64,000 bases of DNA from Comamonas sp. KCTC 72670 (GTDB lineage: Bacteria; Myxococcota; Myxococcia; Myxococcales; Myxococcaceae), in assembly GCA_014656495.1 (NCBI GenBank), contig BNCN01000001.1:1-64000 (forward strand), written 5' to 3'. Numbering within the stretch: position 1 is the stretch's first letter; each line of letters starts with the position of its first letter. Positions 1 to 8,880 of the stretch are shown here, in pieces. Made by a program: the position numbers and the translations under genes. The notes beneath the pieces were generated by a model, which searched no databases, was not told where the DNA came from, and was given only the letters and a program-made list of their open reading frames with translations.

Positions 1-420
1 AATGTTCCTGGCCACGCTACTTCGGCGGACCTGCCTGCTCGGCTGCACTCAGGTCCCTGATTCTGCTCCGCTTTTCTTCATCACGTTAAACGGACGCGGA
101 TGCACCAACGCCAGCAGTTACGGCCACCTATGGCACGTATGGGTCAGCAAGCCTCTAGGTCTGCCTTCACACCTACGTTGCATGTCTGAGTTCCTTGGAA
201 TTTTCGGATGCCACCAACACACCTCGTCGGCGGTGACGTTGCAGCAGGTACGGCCATCTTGCGTTTGAAAAGAGACGACATGGAGATATCGCGCCCCTCG
301 TGGGTCGCGAAGCGGTCCACCATCGCGAGCCCTCGTCACAGGCCCCAGGGTCGTCGGCAATACGTTTGGAGTCCGCGTGACGCAGGTCCGTCCCCGTGGC
401 GCGTGCCGCCACAGCAAGGA
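1..420. other. Non-coding left flank, nothing identified
   Basis: This stretch lies upstream of the acetyltransferase gene and is less GC-rich than the rest of the window. Short open frames cross it on both strands, but none has a ribosome site, a recognisable domain or convincing codon use. It may hold the promoter of the downstream gene; no clear -35/-10 pair was found. Confidence 0.5.
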
Positions 421-984
421 GTGCCCTTGAAGACCGAGCGTCAGAAGATGCTGGATGGAGCGCTGTACGATCCTTTCGACGCGGAGCTCGCGGCGGCACG
501 GGTCCGCGCCAGGGACCTCTGCCAGTCGCTCAACGCCACCCGAGAGGGCGACCAGGACGAGCGCCGGCGCATTCTTCGAGCGTTGTTCGGCGCAGGAGGG
601 GACACTGTGTGGATGCAGCCGCCCTTCTTTTGTGACTACGGCTCGAACATCGAGTTGGGAGAGCGGGTGTTCTTCAACTTCAACTGCGTCGTGCTCGACG
701 TGTGCCGGGTGAGCATTGGCGACTTCACGCTCTTCGGTCCCGGGGTGCAGATCTACACGCCCATGCACCCGCTCAACGCGGAGCTGCGGCGGAAGGAAGA
801 GTTCGGGAAGCCCGTGACGATTGGCTCCGACGTCTGGGTCGGCGGAGGCGCCATCATCCTTCCGGGCGTTCGAATCGGTTCGCGCGCCGTCATTGGTGCA
901 GGCAGCGTCGTGACGAGGGACGTTCCTGATGGCGTGTTCGCCGCCGGGAACCCCTGCCGCGTCATCCGAGAGCTCACGGAATAG
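421..984 (+). CDS. Maltose/galactoside O-acetyltransferase-like left-handed beta-helix enzyme
   Basis: 187-residue sugar O-acetyltransferase of the Maa/LacA (NodL) type, which moves acetyl from acetyl-CoA to a sugar hydroxyl. The N-terminus (TERQKMLDGALYDPFDAEL) matches the family's helical cap. Hexapeptide-repeat turns follow (IGDFTLFGPGVQI, IGSDVWVGGGAIILPGVRIG, AVIGAGSVVTRDV). The active-site region YTPMHPLNAELR contains the expected catalytic His, and the end GNPCRVIRE is typical. The length fits the family (about 185). The GTG start at 421 was chosen because the family's N-terminal motif begins there. An AAGGA directly abuts the GTG, too close to serve as a normal ribosome site, so an upstream GTG at 403 is possible. 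The substrate cannot be told from sequence. Confidence 0.88.
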   Translation: MPLKTERQKMLDGALYDPFDAELAAARVRARDLCQSLNATREGDQDERRRILRALFGAGGDTVWMQPPFFCDYGSNIELGERVFFNFNCVVLDVCRVSIGDFTLFGPGVQIYTPMHPLNAELRRKEEFGKPVTIGSDVWVGGGAIILPGVRIGSRAVIGAGSVVTRDVPDGVFAAGNPCRVIRELTE

Positions 985-1302
985 CGGCCGGGGGCACGCG
1001 CGGAGGCCAAGGTGCGGCGTCGGACGAGGCCAGCGCGGCGTCCACCTGACGCAGCCCACTGGGACGCGAAGTGCGGCTCAGTGACTCTTACGCAATGAGA
1101 TTCCAAGCACGTGAGCACGACTTTCCAAGGCGCTGCACTCCCAGAATGCAAGAGCCGCTGAGCGGCGGGCGGGACACCCAGACACGGCGTCCCCGGCGGG
1201 GCACTTTGCAACAATCCCGTAACGGCGATGACAGACCCGTGAGTTAGGGTGTCGCCCGCTTGGGAGATTCTTCCCGGCATTCCACTTCGTAGAGGTTTCC
1301 TG
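985..1302. other. Intergenic region upstream of the CpdB-like gene
   Basis: No gene is seen here. A probable ribosome site (AGAGG, about 1291-1295) lies at the right end and serves the next gene. No strong hairpin terminator follows the acetyltransferase. Confidence 0.4.
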
Positions 1303-3153
1303 ATGCGTTTTCCTGTCTGGACGCGCTCGCTGCGCATGACTTCCCTTTGTCTCGTGGGCGCGTGCTCGCTGCTCACGGCCTGCGACTCCAGCGAAGAGCC
1401 CGGGCCCGGTAACGAGCCCCCGCGCGACACCACACCCCGCACCTTGATCTTGCTCCAGACGAGCGACCTGCACACGAACATCTTCCCGTGGGACTACTTC
1501 TCCGGGAGGCCCGACGCGAAGCGCGGCGTCGCCAAGGTGGCGACGCTCGTCAAGCAGGAGCGCGCGAAGAACCCGGACTGCACGCTGCTCGTCGACACCG
1601 GTGACACCATCCAAGGCACGCCGCTGGGCACCTACTATGCCCTCGTGGACAACACGCCCAAGCACCCCATGGCCGCGGCCATGAACGAGCTGGGCTACAC
1701 CGCCATGGCGCTGGGCAACCACGAGTTCAACTTCGGCCTGGACGTCCTCAACAAGTTCAAGGACGAGGTCAACTTCCCCCTCCTCGGCGCCAACGTCCGC
1801 AACAGCGCGGACGGCTCCGAGGCGTTCACCCCCTACGTCATCCAGACGGTGTGCGACGTGAAGGTCGGCATCCTCGGGCTGGTGACGCCGGGCGTGACGA
1901 CGTGGGAGCGCCCGGAGAACATCGTGGGTCTCCGCTTCGATGACCCGCTGCAGACCGCGCGGGACTATGTGCCGCGGATGAAGCAGGCCGGGGCGGACGT
2001 GGTCGTGGTGGCCATCCACAGCGGCCCCGACCGGCAGCCGACGGGCAGCGCGAGCAATCCCGAGTCATGGCTGGTGGATTACGCGGATGATTCGAAGTGG
2101 ACGGACCGGGGCAACCTCCCCGGAGAGAACCAGGCCGTCCAGATTGCCCAGCAGGTCCCTGGCGTGGACGTGCTCCTCACCGGCCACACGCATCAGCCCA
2201 TCCCGAAGATGCTGCTGCGCAACGTGGACGGCGGCGAGGTCCTCCTCACGCAGCCCAACCGCTGGGGCAGCCACCTGGCCGACGTCCAGCTCCAGGTCAC
2301 CTGGGACGGCGAGCGCTGGGGCGTGAACACCCATGACGCCCAGCTCCACGTCGTGGACGACACGGTCGCGGAGGATGCGGCCGTGACCCAGAGCACCCAG
2401 GCGTACCACGACACCACGGTCGCCTATGTGAATCAGAAGATTGGCACCACCACTGGCGTGTTCCCGGGCGGCTTCGCCGGGCGCTACGTGGACGGTCCGC
2501 TGGGCGACCTCATCAACATCGTGCAGGAGAAGGCCGCGCTCGATGCCGGCTTCGAGGTGGACCTGTCCCTGGGCGCCATCTTCACCAACGATGTCTCGCT
2601 GCCCGCCGGGGACATCACCCTGCGTGACGCGTACAGCGTCTACATCTACGACAACACGCTGTACGTGATGGAGATCAACGGCTCCATCCTGCGGCGCGCG
2701 GTGGAGATGAACGCCAACTACTTCGCCACCATCGACCCGGACAACCTGCCGGCGACGCCCGCGGGAGCGAAGGCCACCTCGCCCGCGGTGGCGGACTACA
2801 ACTGGGACCTCTATTCCCACATCGAATACGGCTACGACCTCACCCAGCCCCAGGGCTCGCGGACCACGCACCTGCGCTTCAAGGGCGAGGAGGTCACCGA
2901 CGACCAGACCTTCATCATCGCCATCAACAACTACCGCGCCGGCGGTGGTGGCGGGTACAGCATGTTCCGGGAAGGCCGCGTGCTGTGGACGTCCGCGGAT
3001 GGCGTGCGGGACTACATCGCGCAATACCTGCAGGAGAACCAGGGCCTGTCGCCGGACGCGGTGAACACCTGCAACTTCACGCTCGGCCCCGACCTCTACA
3101 CTCCGTACTACGAGGCCACGTTCGGTCCCGCGAAGTGCCTGCGCGTGGAGTAG
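1303..3153 (+). CDS. CpdB/5'-nucleotidase family metallophosphoesterase lipoprotein
   Basis: 616-residue exported lipoprotein. It starts with a signal peptide and a lipobox (SLLTAC), then a calcineurin-like metallophosphoesterase domain with all expected metal motifs: SDLHTN, DTGDTIQG, GNHEFNFG, AIHSG and GHTHQP. The C-terminal 5'-nucleotidase domain carries NNYRAGGGGGYS and a YSHIEYGYDL segment. These resemble 2',3'-cyclic-nucleotide 2'-phosphodiesterase (CpdB, YfkN) more than UshA. It probably releases phosphate and nucleosides from extracellular nucleotides at the cell surface. The ATG at 1303 was chosen because it gives a clean lipoprotein signal and has AGAGG about seven bases upstream. 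A strong hairpin follows the stop. A second, more UshA-like paralogue lies at 58770-60557. Confidence 0.9.
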   Translation: MRFPVWTRSLRMTSLCLVGACSLLTACDSSEEPGPGNEPPRDTTPRTLILLQTSDLHTNIFPWDYFSGRPDAKRGVAKVATLVKQERAKNPDCTLLVDTGDTIQGTPLGTYYALVDNTPKHPMAAAMNELGYTAMALGNHEFNFGLDVLNKFKDEVNFPLLGANVRNSADGSEAFTPYVIQTVCDVKVGILGLVTPGVTTWERPENIVGLRFDDPLQTARDYVPRMKQAGADVVVVAIHSGPDRQPTGSASNPESWLVDYADDSKWTDRGNLPGENQAVQIAQQVPGVDVLLTGHTHQPIPKMLLRNVDGGEVLLTQPNRWGSHLADVQLQVTWDGERWGVNTHDAQLHVVDDTVAEDAAVTQSTQAYHDTTVAYVNQKIGTTTGVFPGGFAGRYVDGPLGDLINIVQEKAALDAGFEVDLSLGAIFTNDVSLPAGDITLRDAYSVYIYDNTLYVMEINGSILRRAVEMNANYFATIDPDNLPATPAGAKATSPAVADYNWDLYSHIEYGYDLTQPQGSRTTHLRFKGEEVTDDQTFIIAINNYRAGGGGGYSMFREGRVLWTSADGVRDYIAQYLQENQGLSPDAVNTCNFTLGPDLYTPYYEATFGPAKCLRVE

Positions 3154-3172
3154 GCGCTCGCTGAGTTCACGA

Positions 3173-3209
3173 GAGACCGGGCGCACAGCGTTCCAGTGCG
3201 CCCGGTCTC
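3173..3209 (+). terminator. Hairpin terminator after the CpdB-like gene
   Basis: Perfect 14-bp inverted repeat (left arm 3173-3186, right arm 3196-3209) with a 9-base loop, 20 bases after the stop codon. No clear T-run follows, as is common in GC-rich genomes. Confidence 0.6.
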
Positions 3210-3410
3210 CGGTGCGGGAGGCCGTCACGCCTCGGGAGGGCGCCCCCGGAGCACCGGACCCGGCGAGCGCACCGTCCACGACCTTCCGCCAACGCGTGCA
3301 TGAGCGCCTCCTCTCGGCCACCTGCCGCATCCGCTGCGTCACCCCCGCGTCCCATCCCTAGCTTGGCTTGAGGGGCACCGCGCAGAAGCCGCGGCCCCGA
3401 GGAGAAAGCC

Positions 3411-4859
3411 ATGCCCATGGATCCGCAACGCGAGCGTCCCCAGGCGGGGGGAGGACTTCCGCCCGGGCTGCCCCCTGGCAGCGTCGAGCAGCTCCGAGCC
3501 CGCTTGCGCGGCGGGCTCGTGCGCCCCGGAGATGCCGACTACGAGGAGAGCGCCCGCGTCTACAACGCCATGATTCACAAGCGCCCGGCGCTCATCGCCC
3601 GGTGCGCCGACGTGGCGGACGTCATCGCAGCGGTGGCCTTTGCTCGCGAGCAGGGCCTCACGCTCGCCATCCGCGGAGGCGGGCACAACGGCGCAGGGCT
3701 GGGCACCTGTGACGGTGGACTCGTGGCCGACCTGTCGCACCTGCGCGGCGTCCGGGTCGACCCGGGGTCCCTCACGGTCCGCGTCGCGGGCGGCAGTGTC
3801 TGGGGAGACGTGGACCACGCCACGCATGCCTTCGGGCTCGCCGTCCCCTCGGGAATCATCTCCACCACGGGCGTGGGAGGGCTCACCCTGGGAGGGGGGC
3901 TCGGTCACCTGAGCCGCCGCTACGGCCTCACCGTCGACAGCCTGCTCGCCGTGGACATGGTGCTGGCGGACGGGCGCTTCGTCACCGCGAGCCCCGAGCA
4001 GCATCCGGACCTCTTCTGGGCAGTGCGCGGCGGCGGCGGCAACTTCGGCGTCGTCACCTCCTTCCTCTTCCGGGCCCACCCGGTGAGCAATGTCCTGGGA
4101 GGCCCCACCCTGTGGCCCTTGGAGCGAGCGGCGGAGGTGATGCGGTGGTACCGCGAGTTCATCCGCTCCGCGCCCGAGACGCTCACCGGCTTCTTCGCCT
4201 TCATGGTCGTCCCGCCCGGGCCCCCCTTCCCCGAACACCTGCACCTGCGGAAGATGTGCGCGGTGGTCTGGTGCTACACGGGGGCGCCGGAGCTCGCGGA
4301 GGCATTGTTCGAGCCCGTGCGCGCCATGGCCCCGGCCCTCAACGGGGTGCAGGCCCTGCCCTTCCCCGCGTTGCAGAGCATGTTCGACGCGCTCTACCCA
4401 CCGGGCCTCCAGTGGTACTGGCGCGCGGACTTCGTGCGGGAGCTCGGAGACGAAGCCATTTCCCGGCACGTGGCCTTCGCCCACCGCCTGCCCACGATGC
4501 ACTCCACCATGCACCTCTACCCCATTGACGGCGCGGTGCACCGGGTGGCACCAGGCGACACCGCCTTCAGCTTCCGGGACGCACGTTGGGCCGAGGTCAT
4601 CGTCGGCGTGGACCCCTCCCCGGACAAGGCTCCGGACATCACCGCCTGGACGAAGGACTACTGGGCCGCGCTGCACCCCTACTCGGCGGGCGGCGCCTAC
4701 GTGAACTTCATGATGGATGAAGGCCAGGAGCGCGTGCAGGCGACCTACCGGGACAACTACACGCGACTGGCCGAGGTGAAGGCGCGCTACGACCCCGACA
4801 ATGTCTTCCGGGTGAACCAGAACATCCGGCCAGGCGGCGCGAAGCCACTTCGCCACTGA
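3411..4859 (+). CDS. FAD-binding oxidoreductase, berberine-bridge-enzyme family
   Basis: 482-residue flavoenzyme. The PCMH-type FAD domain (about residues 55-235) has RGGGHNGAG with His92, the usual site of covalent 8-alpha-histidyl FAD attachment, and GVGGLTLGGGLGHLSRRYGL. The C-terminal BBE domain ends with NFMMDEGQERV and YDPDNVFRVNQNI. The second covalent cysteine found in bicovalent members, normally just before the VGGLTLGGG segment, is absent (STTGVGG), so single attachment through His92 is likely. Members oxidise sugars, alcohols or alkaloid-like substrates with O2; the substrate here is unknown. The ATG at 3411 has an upstream GGAGAAAG. It converges with the next gene, 20 bases away. 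Confidence 0.92.
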   Translation: MPMDPQRERPQAGGGLPPGLPPGSVEQLRARLRGGLVRPGDADYEESARVYNAMIHKRPALIARCADVADVIAAVAFAREQGLTLAIRGGGHNGAGLGTCDGGLVADLSHLRGVRVDPGSLTVRVAGGSVWGDVDHATHAFGLAVPSGIISTTGVGGLTLGGGLGHLSRRYGLTVDSLLAVDMVLADGRFVTASPEQHPDLFWAVRGGGGNFGVVTSFLFRAHPVSNVLGGPTLWPLERAAEVMRWYREFIRSAPETLTGFFAFMVVPPGPPFPEHLHLRKMCAVVWCYTGAPELAEALFEPVRAMAPALNGVQALPFPALQSMFDALYPPGLQWYWRADFVRELGDEAISRHVAFAHRLPTMHSTMHLYPIDGAVHRVAPGDTAFSFRDARWAEVIVGVDPSPDKAPDITAWTKDYWAALHPYSAGGAYVNFMMDEGQERVQATYRDNYTRLAEVKARYDPDNVFRVNQNIRPGGAKPLRH

Positions 4860-4879
4860 AGCAGCGCCGAGGCGCCTCG

Positions 4880-7800
4880 TTACGCGGGCTTCTCGATGCC
4901 AATGGAGACCCGCGTCTTTCCCTCCAGCACGGGGAGCTGTTCCTGCGCCAGGGTCGCCTCGACCTCCAGCACGACAGACATCCGTTTCACGTTCTCCGCC
5001 CAGTGTTTGCCGTCCACGGTCATGTCCCACTCGAACTCAGCGGGCAGGCCCACGAACGAGCGCGACTTGATGACCGCGCCCAGTTCGTTTCGCGAGTTCA
5101 AGGCATGGCGGATTCGCAGCTCCGAGCTCGCCACCCGAACCTTGTTGCGCGCCGGCCGCAGGTACAGCGTCTGGCTGCCCTGCTTGTAGCTCTTCGGGTC
5201 CACCTCGATGGGGATGAGCACCTTCCAGGGCGTTATCTCGAAGTCCTGGGCCGTGGCGCCGCCGGCCAGCATGTGCGCCTGGTACTGGGCGTAGGTCATG
5301 CGGTCCTGCGTGCCGGTGTCCACGGGGAGCGGATCCCAGTAGAGCAGCCGCTTCTCCGCGAGGCGCTCTTCGTAGCCATGGCAGACCCAGTAGTGCCCCG
5401 CCTTGGCGATGATGAACGGCTTCTTCGCGTCGAGCTGCGCCTTGATTTCCTCCCAGGAGAGGATGCGTCCCTCGACCTTCCCCCGGGGCTGGAGCCGGGC
5501 GAGGCGGAGCGAGCTCTGCTGGTCCTCCAGCCTGGAATGGACCTCGCGCACCACGTCCTCGAGGGTGCTCTTGTCCTTCACGTAGAACTTCCGCAGCATC
5601 AGGCTGCTGGCCGCCCAGCACCAGTTGGACTTCTTCTGCGGAATGAAGTCCAGCCCAGGCACCGTCACGCGCTTCCACGGCACCTCCTCGACGACAGCGG
5701 CCACGACGCCGTCACCTCCGCCATCCACCTCGGGGGAGGCGGATTGCTCGACCACCGGGGCCTTCTGGGCGGGACTCCACGCCTCTTCCGAGCTGGGCGT
5801 CTCGAAGCGCGTCAGGATGTCCATCAACGCGTCGATGGCTGTCTTCAGGGAGCGCTGGGTGAACGTCTCCTCCACGTGCCCCGCGCGGCGTTTGTATTCC
5901 CAGATGAGGTCTCGCAGCCCGAGGACCGGCAGCCCCTGGATGAAGGCCAGCTGGGGCCAGCTCTCCTCACAGACCTCCACGGAGAGCTTCATCACGATGG
6001 GTTTGTACTCCACCCCTTCCGCGAACCTCACCGACTCCGGCCATTGGAAGTAGAGCGTCCCGGGGGCCCCCCGGATGACATGGTAGTGCGGTGCCTTCGT
6101 GGTGGTGTTCTCGAGGTACTTTCCAATGATGGGCTCGATGAGCTCCAGCACGGTGTCCGGGTCAATCTTGGCGCCCGGCTTGGGCTCTGGCGTGCAGTAG
6201 AGCTTGATGTCCACCCGCTTCACGGGCTCCAGCTCCGCCATCCGCTCGAACCGCCCGTACTTCGCGTGCAGCTGCGCCGCGAACGCGCCGGTCACGCCGA
6301 ACTGCACCTGAAGACTCTCCCCCAGCGCGAAGATGGAGCCTGTGTAGATGGCCTTGATGAAGTGGACGAACCAATTGCGCTGACTTTCGATGAACCGGGC
6401 CCGCTCGTTCTTGAGATGCGCGCCGTAGGTCTCCGCCATCCACTGGACGAAGCCAATTGCGTCCGCCACCTCCTTGTTCTTCGCGTCGCTGGTGTACGGC
6501 GCGTACGCGGCGATCGATTTCGTCAGGGAGGCCGGGTACGTGGCCTTGGCCGCGCGCAGGGGGAGCGCGGCCTTGAACGTCGTGTCGAAGCACTTCGCCA
6601 GGTCGGGGTCCTCCGAAAGGTCGTAGGCGTCCGCGAGCTGCTTGAGGAGGACCATGAGCAGGCGGCGCAAGTGGAGGGAGAGCTTCTCGACCTCGGAGAC
6701 CGAGGCCGCGAGCATCTTCGGCACGTGTGCCTTCTCCTCGTCCACCAGCCCGTCGAGTTCGGCGGACTTCATGGTGAGGACTTCCACCAGGCGCTCCACG
6801 CGGATGGGGATCTTCCGGATGGAGATGCTCGTGTCCATGAAGGCCTCGCGAATCATCGTCACGAACTCCGCGAGGTAATAGAGGTGGCCGGGGATGGGGA
6901 TCTGCTCCCGGACGATGACGCGCGAGCAGACGTTGAACCACTGCTCGAAGGCCTCCACGGTGTCCCGGCGGGGAATGCCAATGTCGATGAGCTCCGCCTT
7001 GCAGTTCTCCTTTTCGACGTCCTCCAGCAAGGAGCCTGTCTCTTCGTTGCGGAGGCGGTCCGAGAGGGCCAGCGCATCGAGCTGCCTCATGGCTTCTTCG
7101 TAGAGACGCTTGTCTTCATCGGAGATGTGGACCTCTTCACCCAGGCCCAGCGGCGTTATCTGCCCTTCTTGTTTCTCGACCGTTGCCTCGGCGCTCTCGT
7201 GGGCCTTGGCGCGCTGGTCCTTCTCCGCCTTGTCCAGCTCCGCCAGGGCCTTGGTCATCCCCTCGTAGGCATCCCGTTGATGGACCCGGACCGCGAACAG
7301 CCGCTTGGACTCCTCCAGGAAGGTGAGCACCGCGTTGTGGACCTCGAGGAAGGTCCGGTACCAGTCGCCTGCCTTGAGGTTGGGGTTGATGACGATGTTC
7401 GTGTCCCAGTCGTTCTCCCCCTCCGTGGCGCGCCCCTGGAGGTACTTCGCCGCCCGTCCCCCCTTGAGATAGAAGACCGCCGCGGGCTCCCCCTGAGGCC
7501 ACTTCGCCGACGCGGGCCCCTTCTTCGTGCAGGCCTTGCCCAGCGCCGCGTTCAGGACCACCAGCCGGTCCCGCAGCCAGGTGAAGAGCCAGGCCATGTG
7601 CGGGCTGTTGTGCAGTCCCCCGGTCAGGGAGCTGCTGACCTTCGTGCGGTCCGCGGCCGCGATGGGCTTCTCCGACTGCACCTGGAACTTCACCAGGAGC
7701 CGGAACAGGTAGAACGGTTCGATGGTGTGAAAGTTCTGGATGCTGCACATGCCCGCATGCGCGCGGACGAGGTTGCGCTGTGCCCGTGAGAGCCGGGCCC

Positions 7801-8857
7801 GCACGGTCTCCAGCAATTCCTGGGGCGCGTCCTCCTTCGCCGCCGCCTCCATCTGCTTGGTGAAGCCCTTGAGCTGCCGCTCCGCGTCCGCGAGAGGCGG
7901 ATAGCGCTTTGCCCGCTTCTTGAGGTCAATGGGCTTGGCGGAGTCCGTTGGCGACACGCTCAAGTCGAAGGTCTTCCGCACGCTCCAGAGCGCATCGTTG
8001 ACCTTCTCCAGGTGCGGAGGACCTGCCTCCTTGGGGAGCGTGGGCAGCTCGCGCTCCAGCTTCGTCAAGGTGCTCTCGAGCTGTTCGAGCAGCGAGGGCG
8101 TGTCCGGGGGGGCGTCCTTCGCCAGGCCCATGGCCTTCGGGGTGCCCGGGGAGAAGTAGAAGTACTTCCCCATCTCCACGGCCTCCTTCGCCGAGGCCGC
8201 GTCCGCCGACAATCCCCGCACGGCGTCGCGAATCAGGCGCTGGTGGCAGTTCTGCAGCGCTTGCATGGGGTGCAGGGAAGGCGTCGACCAGAGCAGGGCC
8301 AGGTCCGACTGGGCGGGGTACACCACCTTCATGCCGTGGCGAGCGGACACGATGCGCGCGAGCAGCTCGAAGCCATCCTGGCGGGTGTCGCAGGCCAGAA
8401 AGCCAAAGGCGTCGTCCGGATTGTCGCAGCGCTCCCATTGGAACTCGTCGTGGTCGGTCAGGGCCGTTCGGATGGCGTCCTTCAGCAACGTCACCTCCAC
8501 ATCCAGCAGCGCCTGCAGCGCTTCCTTCTCCTCCTGGGTGCGCCCCTGGTTCGGACCGTCGACGTAGCAATGGAGGCCCTCCTCGCCCGCCTCGCCATCC
8601 CCGTCCAGCTCCAGCGTGACGTGAACGCCGCCCGTCCCGCTGCCGAAGATGCGGTCGAAGATGGTCTCCACGCCATGATGATGCTGGAAGCGGTAGGTCC
8701 AGGTGGATTTGAAGACGGTGAGGTGGACGGTCTTCTCGCTGACCGTGCCAATCTCCTCCTTCACGAGGCTCGCCTTCTCGTCGCCCCCCTCCGCGGGCCA
8801 GGGGAGCTCGAACTTCTCCGTGTACCACTTCTGCTTGTTCGCCTTGTACGGAGCCAT
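4880..8857 (-). CDS. Giant protein with nucleotidyltransferase-like centre and C-terminal AvrRpt2/C39-like cysteine protease
   Basis: 1325-residue cytosolic-looking protein with no signal peptide or membrane segment. Near residues 460-490 it reads LKGGRAAKYLQG followed by ENDWDTNIVINP. Around 625 is LIDIGIPRRDTVEAFEQW. A GG motif, then an acidic D-x-N pair, then a later Asp strand is the layout of nucleotidyltransferase folds; this is inference. Residues about 1070-1200 resemble papain-like AvrRpt2/C39 peptidases: VPGLDFIPQKKSNWCWAASS (Cys1080), AKAGHYWVCHGY (His1155) and LLYWDPLP (Asp near 1173). The last 100 residues form a beta-rich tail of unknown role. The ATG at 8857 follows the preceding gene by 23 bases. 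It is probably the last gene of a minus-strand run with the EEP-like and small LTIRD genes. It could be a secreted effector; the target is unknown. Confidence 0.7.
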   Translation of the reverse strand: MAPYKANKQKWYTEKFELPWPAEGGDEKASLVKEEIGTVSEKTVHLTVFKSTWTYRFQHHHGVETIFDRIFGSGTGGVHVTLELDGDGEAGEEGLHCYVDGPNQGRTQEEKEALQALLDVEVTLLKDAIRTALTDHDEFQWERCDNPDDAFGFLACDTRQDGFELLARIVSARHGMKVVYPAQSDLALLWSTPSLHPMQALQNCHQRLIRDAVRGLSADAASAKEAVEMGKYFYFSPGTPKAMGLAKDAPPDTPSLLEQLESTLTKLERELPTLPKEAGPPHLEKVNDALWSVRKTFDLSVSPTDSAKPIDLKKRAKRYPPLADAERQLKGFTKQMEAAAKEDAPQELLETVRARLSRAQRNLVRAHAGMCSIQNFHTIEPFYLFRLLVKFQVQSEKPIAAADRTKVSSSLTGGLHNSPHMAWLFTWLRDRLVVLNAALGKACTKKGPASAKWPQGEPAAVFYLKGGRAAKYLQGRATEGENDWDTNIVINPNLKAGDWYRTFLEVHNAVLTFLEESKRLFAVRVHQRDAYEGMTKALAELDKAEKDQRAKAHESAEATVEKQEGQITPLGLGEEVHISDEDKRLYEEAMRQLDALALSDRLRNEETGSLLEDVEKENCKAELIDIGIPRRDTVEAFEQWFNVCSRVIVREQIPIPGHLYYLAEFVTMIREAFMDTSISIRKIPIRVERLVEVLTMKSAELDGLVDEEKAHVPKMLAASVSEVEKLSLHLRRLLMVLLKQLADAYDLSEDPDLAKCFDTTFKAALPLRAAKATYPASLTKSIAAYAPYTSDAKNKEVADAIGFVQWMAETYGAHLKNERARFIESQRNWFVHFIKAIYTGSIFALGESLQVQFGVTGAFAAQLHAKYGRFERMAELEPVKRVDIKLYCTPEPKPGAKIDPDTVLELIEPIIGKYLENTTTKAPHYHVIRGAPGTLYFQWPESVRFAEGVEYKPIVMKLSVEVCEESWPQLAFIQGLPVLGLRDLIWEYKRRAGHVEETFTQRSLKTAIDALMDILTRFETPSSEEAWSPAQKAPVVEQSASPEVDGGGDGVVAAVVEEVPWKRVTVPGLDFIPQKKSNWCWAASSLMLRKFYVKDKSTLEDVVREVHSRLEDQQSSLRLARLQPRGKVEGRILSWEEIKAQLDAKKPFIIAKAGHYWVCHGYEERLAEKRLLYWDPLPVDTGTQDRMTYAQYQAHMLAGGATAQDFEITPWKVLIPIEVDPKSYKQGSQTLYLRPARNKVRVASSELRIRHALNSRNELGAVIKSRSFVGLPAEFEWDMTVDGKHWAENVKRMSVVLEVEATLAQEQLPVLEGKTRVSIGIEKPA

Positions 8858-8880
8858 GGGTCTCGAAGCCGGAGAGAGGG

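Noticed and set aside
2-268. Short plus-strand open frame at the left edge
   Set aside because: No ribosome site, domain or codon bias; crossed by other open frames.
4867-4878. CGAGGCGCCTCG palindrome between the FAD oxidase and the giant gene
   Set aside because: Only 12 bp and no loop; expected by chance in GC-rich DNA.
5003-7789. 928-codon plus-strand open frame
   Set aside because: It is the antisense shadow of the giant protein gene; its amino acids are typical of GC-rich antisense translation (Arg/Leu/His-rich) and it lacks domains.
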